This document shows, one piece after another, positions 5,213-6,209 of a stretch of 6,209 nt of DNA. The DNA is from Nocardiopsaceae bacterium (GTDB taxonomy: Bacteria > Actinomycetota > Actinomycetes > Streptosporangiales > Streptosporangiaceae), in NCBI GenBank assembly GCA_031254715.1, contig JAIRTY010000602.1, forward strand, positions 1 through 6,209, written 5' to 3'. A program made the translations under genes and the position numbers. The notes below the pieces were generated by a model that worked only from the letters and a program-made list of their open reading frames with translations, did not search any database and was not told where the DNA came from. How positions within the stretch are numbered: position 1 is the stretch's first letter; the number at the start of each line of letters is the position of its first letter.

Positions 5213-5817
5213 CAGCCCGACGATACGTGGGCGAGGACACGGTCAAGCGGGCGGGGAACGCGGTCAGGGTCCAGCGCCGCGGCCATCAGGCGGGCGTACC
5301 GGCTCTTGCGGCCGGACCGGGTTCCCATGAACCGGTGCAGCTGCTGGCTGGCGCTCTGCCGTCGCTGCGCCGGCTGCTGCTGGAAGATGCGCAGCGACCG
5401 GAGCTCGCCCTGCGCCTGAATGATGTGCTCGACCGCGGCGATACCGGCGGCGCGGATCAGTTCGTCCTCCAGGTCGGCGGTGCACACGTAGAAGCCCAGG
5501 GCCTCCATCTCGGCCCGGGTCCAGACGGCACCGAGCCCGCCGCGCTCCAGCGCGGTCCGGAAGTGATCCTCCTGAGCGGCGTCACACAGCCCGGCGAGCC
5601 GCAGGCCGAGCCCTCGCGGCCCGAGCAGATCCAGGAAGTGGCCGACGCTCGTGGCACCGCCCATGGCCACCACATAGCGGCCGCCACGGCCGAGCGCCTG
5701 GCCCCGCCGCTCCGCAAGGACCTCGAGCGCGGCCTTGTCGCTGGCGCCCTCGACCAGGATGATCTGCCCCGCCTCGCTGAGGCGGGCCAGATCGACGCTG
5801 ATCCCGGCGACGTCCAA
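5209..5817 (-). CDS. Stand-alone OLD-type TOPRIM domain protein
   Basis: This protein of about 202 residues consists mainly of a TOPRIM fold of the kind found at the end of OLD-family nucleases. Visible elements are IILVEGASDKAALEVLA (19-35) with the catalytic Glu23 and Asp27, VVAMGGATSVGHFLDLLGP (49-67), the strand LRLAGLCDAAQE (72-83) with Asp79, and ADLEDELIRAAG (114-125), also acidic. The region after 140 (GELRSLRIFQQQPAQR, GTRSGRKSRYA) is basic and may touch nucleic acid. The ATPase domain of true OLD proteins is absent; similar short free-standing versions occur in actinobacteria, usually unassigned. Start choice is weak: the TTG at 5815-5817 is the only ATG/GTG/TTG before the motif, it has no Shine-Dalgarno site, and the frame stays open up to a TAA at 5902-5904. 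It is coupled to the hydrolase gene by a 4-bp overlap. Confidence 0.82.
   Translation of the reverse strand: MDVAGISVDLARLSEAGQIILVEGASDKAALEVLAERRGQALGRGGRYVVAMGGATSVGHFLDLLGPRGLGLRLAGLCDAAQEDHFRTALERGGLGAVWTRAEMEALGFYVCTADLEDELIRAAGIAAVEHIIQAQGELRSLRIFQQQPAQRRQSASQQLHRFMGTRSGRKSRYARLMAAALDPDRVPRPLDRVLAHVSSGW
5761..5793. repeat. 33-nt near-perfect dyad at the start of the TOPRIM gene
   Basis: GATCTG-C-CCCGCCTC (5761-5775) pairs with GAGGCGGG-C-CAGATC (5779-5793) around a GCT loop, with 14 of 15 arm positions matching and one C/C mismatch. It covers codons 9-19 of the TOPRIM gene as annotated from the TTG. Such a stem near the start could damp translation, act as an operator, or belong to a leader if the true start is further downstream. 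Confidence 0.6.
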
Positions 5818-5905
5818 CGCAGTCAGCGCCGCCTGCCAGCCGCGCCCGCCGCAAACCTCACGAACGGAGTCTGCGCGGCCGGCGGCCCCGGGTCGAGTGG
5901 TTTAC

Positions 5906-6209
5906 TCAGCCCAGCAGGTAGCGCAGGAGGACGACGCCGTCCAGTTGCTGGACACCGGCCAGCGTCATGGGGCGGCCGGGCCCGTGCGGGTAGGCGCCCG
6001 GGGGCGCGAACCGGGGGGCTGCCGGGTCGCCGACGAAGAACGGCGCCACCGCCAGCTGGAGCTCGTCCACCAGCCCGGCCGCCAGGAACTGGGCCGCCAG
6101 GCTGGCACCGCCCTCGATCATGAGCCGCCCGATGCCACGCCGGCCGAGGTCCGCCAGGATCAGCCCGGGCGGCAACCGATCGGAATCAAGGCCGATCACC
6201 GTCGCGAGG
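5906..6209 (-). CDS. RibD C-terminal-type reductase (dihydrofolate reductase family), N-terminus cut
   Basis: These 100 codons form the C-terminal half of a RibD_C/dihydrofolate-reductase-fold protein, the NADPH-dependent reductase that in riboflavin synthesis reduces a pyrimidine ribosyl intermediate. The key stretch is GIGRLMIEGGASLAAQFLAA followed by GLVDELQLAVAPFFVG, the glycine-rich cofactor-binding turn and the dimer-type beta hairpin of the family. It ends RYLLG with a TGA at 5906-5908. The frame is open to the window edge, so the start lies beyond 6209; the GTG at 6197-6199 is internal. I cannot tell whether a deaminase domain is fused in front, nor whether this is a true riboflavin enzyme or one of the many paralogues of unknown substrate. 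The 88 bp to the TOPRIM gene show no clear promoter, so these genes may be one transcript. Confidence 0.88.
   Translation of the reverse strand, partial: LATVIGLDSDRLPPGLILADLGRRGIGRLMIEGGASLAAQFLAAGLVDELQLAVAPFFVGDPAAPRFAPPGAYPHGPGRPMTLAGVQQLDGVVLLRYLLG

Noticed and set aside
5227..6123. A 298-residue open frame on the plus strand over the TOPRIM and RibD genes
   Set aside because: No family-like motifs and an antisense-type composition; the minus-strand genes have conserved motifs and coupled ends.

Overview
The window is about 6.2 kb of very GC-rich DNA with actinobacterial traits: strong G/C third positions, GTG and TTG starts, several genes that look leaderless, and an F420-dependent (LLM-class) oxidoreductase. 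I cannot name the genus. No rRNA, tRNA, CRISPR array or insertion sequence is visible.

Left part (1-1410). A leftward two-gene redox operon lies back to back with a TetR-family regulator. The first operon gene is a carboxymuconolactone decarboxylase (CMD)/AhpD-like protein. A naive reading splits it into two pieces at an in-frame TGA at 527-529. The frame is open on both sides of that TGA for a full-length protein, and the TGA sits exactly at the second position of the family's redox CxxC (C79-D-Y-[TGA82]-G-N-Q-R). A hairpin just downstream carries a GGU loop 20-22 nt after the TGA, as in bacterial SECIS elements. I therefore read it as one 215-residue selenoprotein with a CxxU site. Its stop overlaps by 4 bp the start of a WCGPC thioredoxin that runs off the left edge. 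Only 38 bp separate the selenoprotein gene and the TetR gene; the two -10 boxes overlap on opposite strands inside a dyad, so TetR probably controls both.

Middle (1411-3823). A leftward MFS exporter converges on the TetR gene. Upstream of it is a short stretch holding a 19-bp palindrome and a relic of the C-terminus of a GrpB (UPF0157) protein on the plus strand. Next comes an LLM-class F420-dependent oxidoreductase gene interrupted by an in-frame TAG at codon 14, probably a true nonsense mutation. It has its own promoter with an unusual 19-bp spacer and an ACCTC...GAGGT dyad, the layout of MerR-family-controlled promoters, followed by a possible leaderless 10-codon ORF that overlaps the oxidoreductase start.

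Right part (3824-6209). A leftward gene series: the C-terminal half of a RibD-type reductase (runs off the right edge), a stand-alone OLD-type TOPRIM protein, an alpha/beta hydrolase overlapping it by 4 bp, and a DUF1707 protein with five MGG-containing repeats. A cluster of hairpins closes the series at 3780-3825.

The most notable element is the probable CxxU selenoprotein with its SECIS, thioredoxin partner and TetR switch. The TAG-interrupted gene and the GrpB relic show that real gene decay also occurs here, so the recoding claim rests on the position of the TGA, the SECIS and the intact downstream frame taken together.
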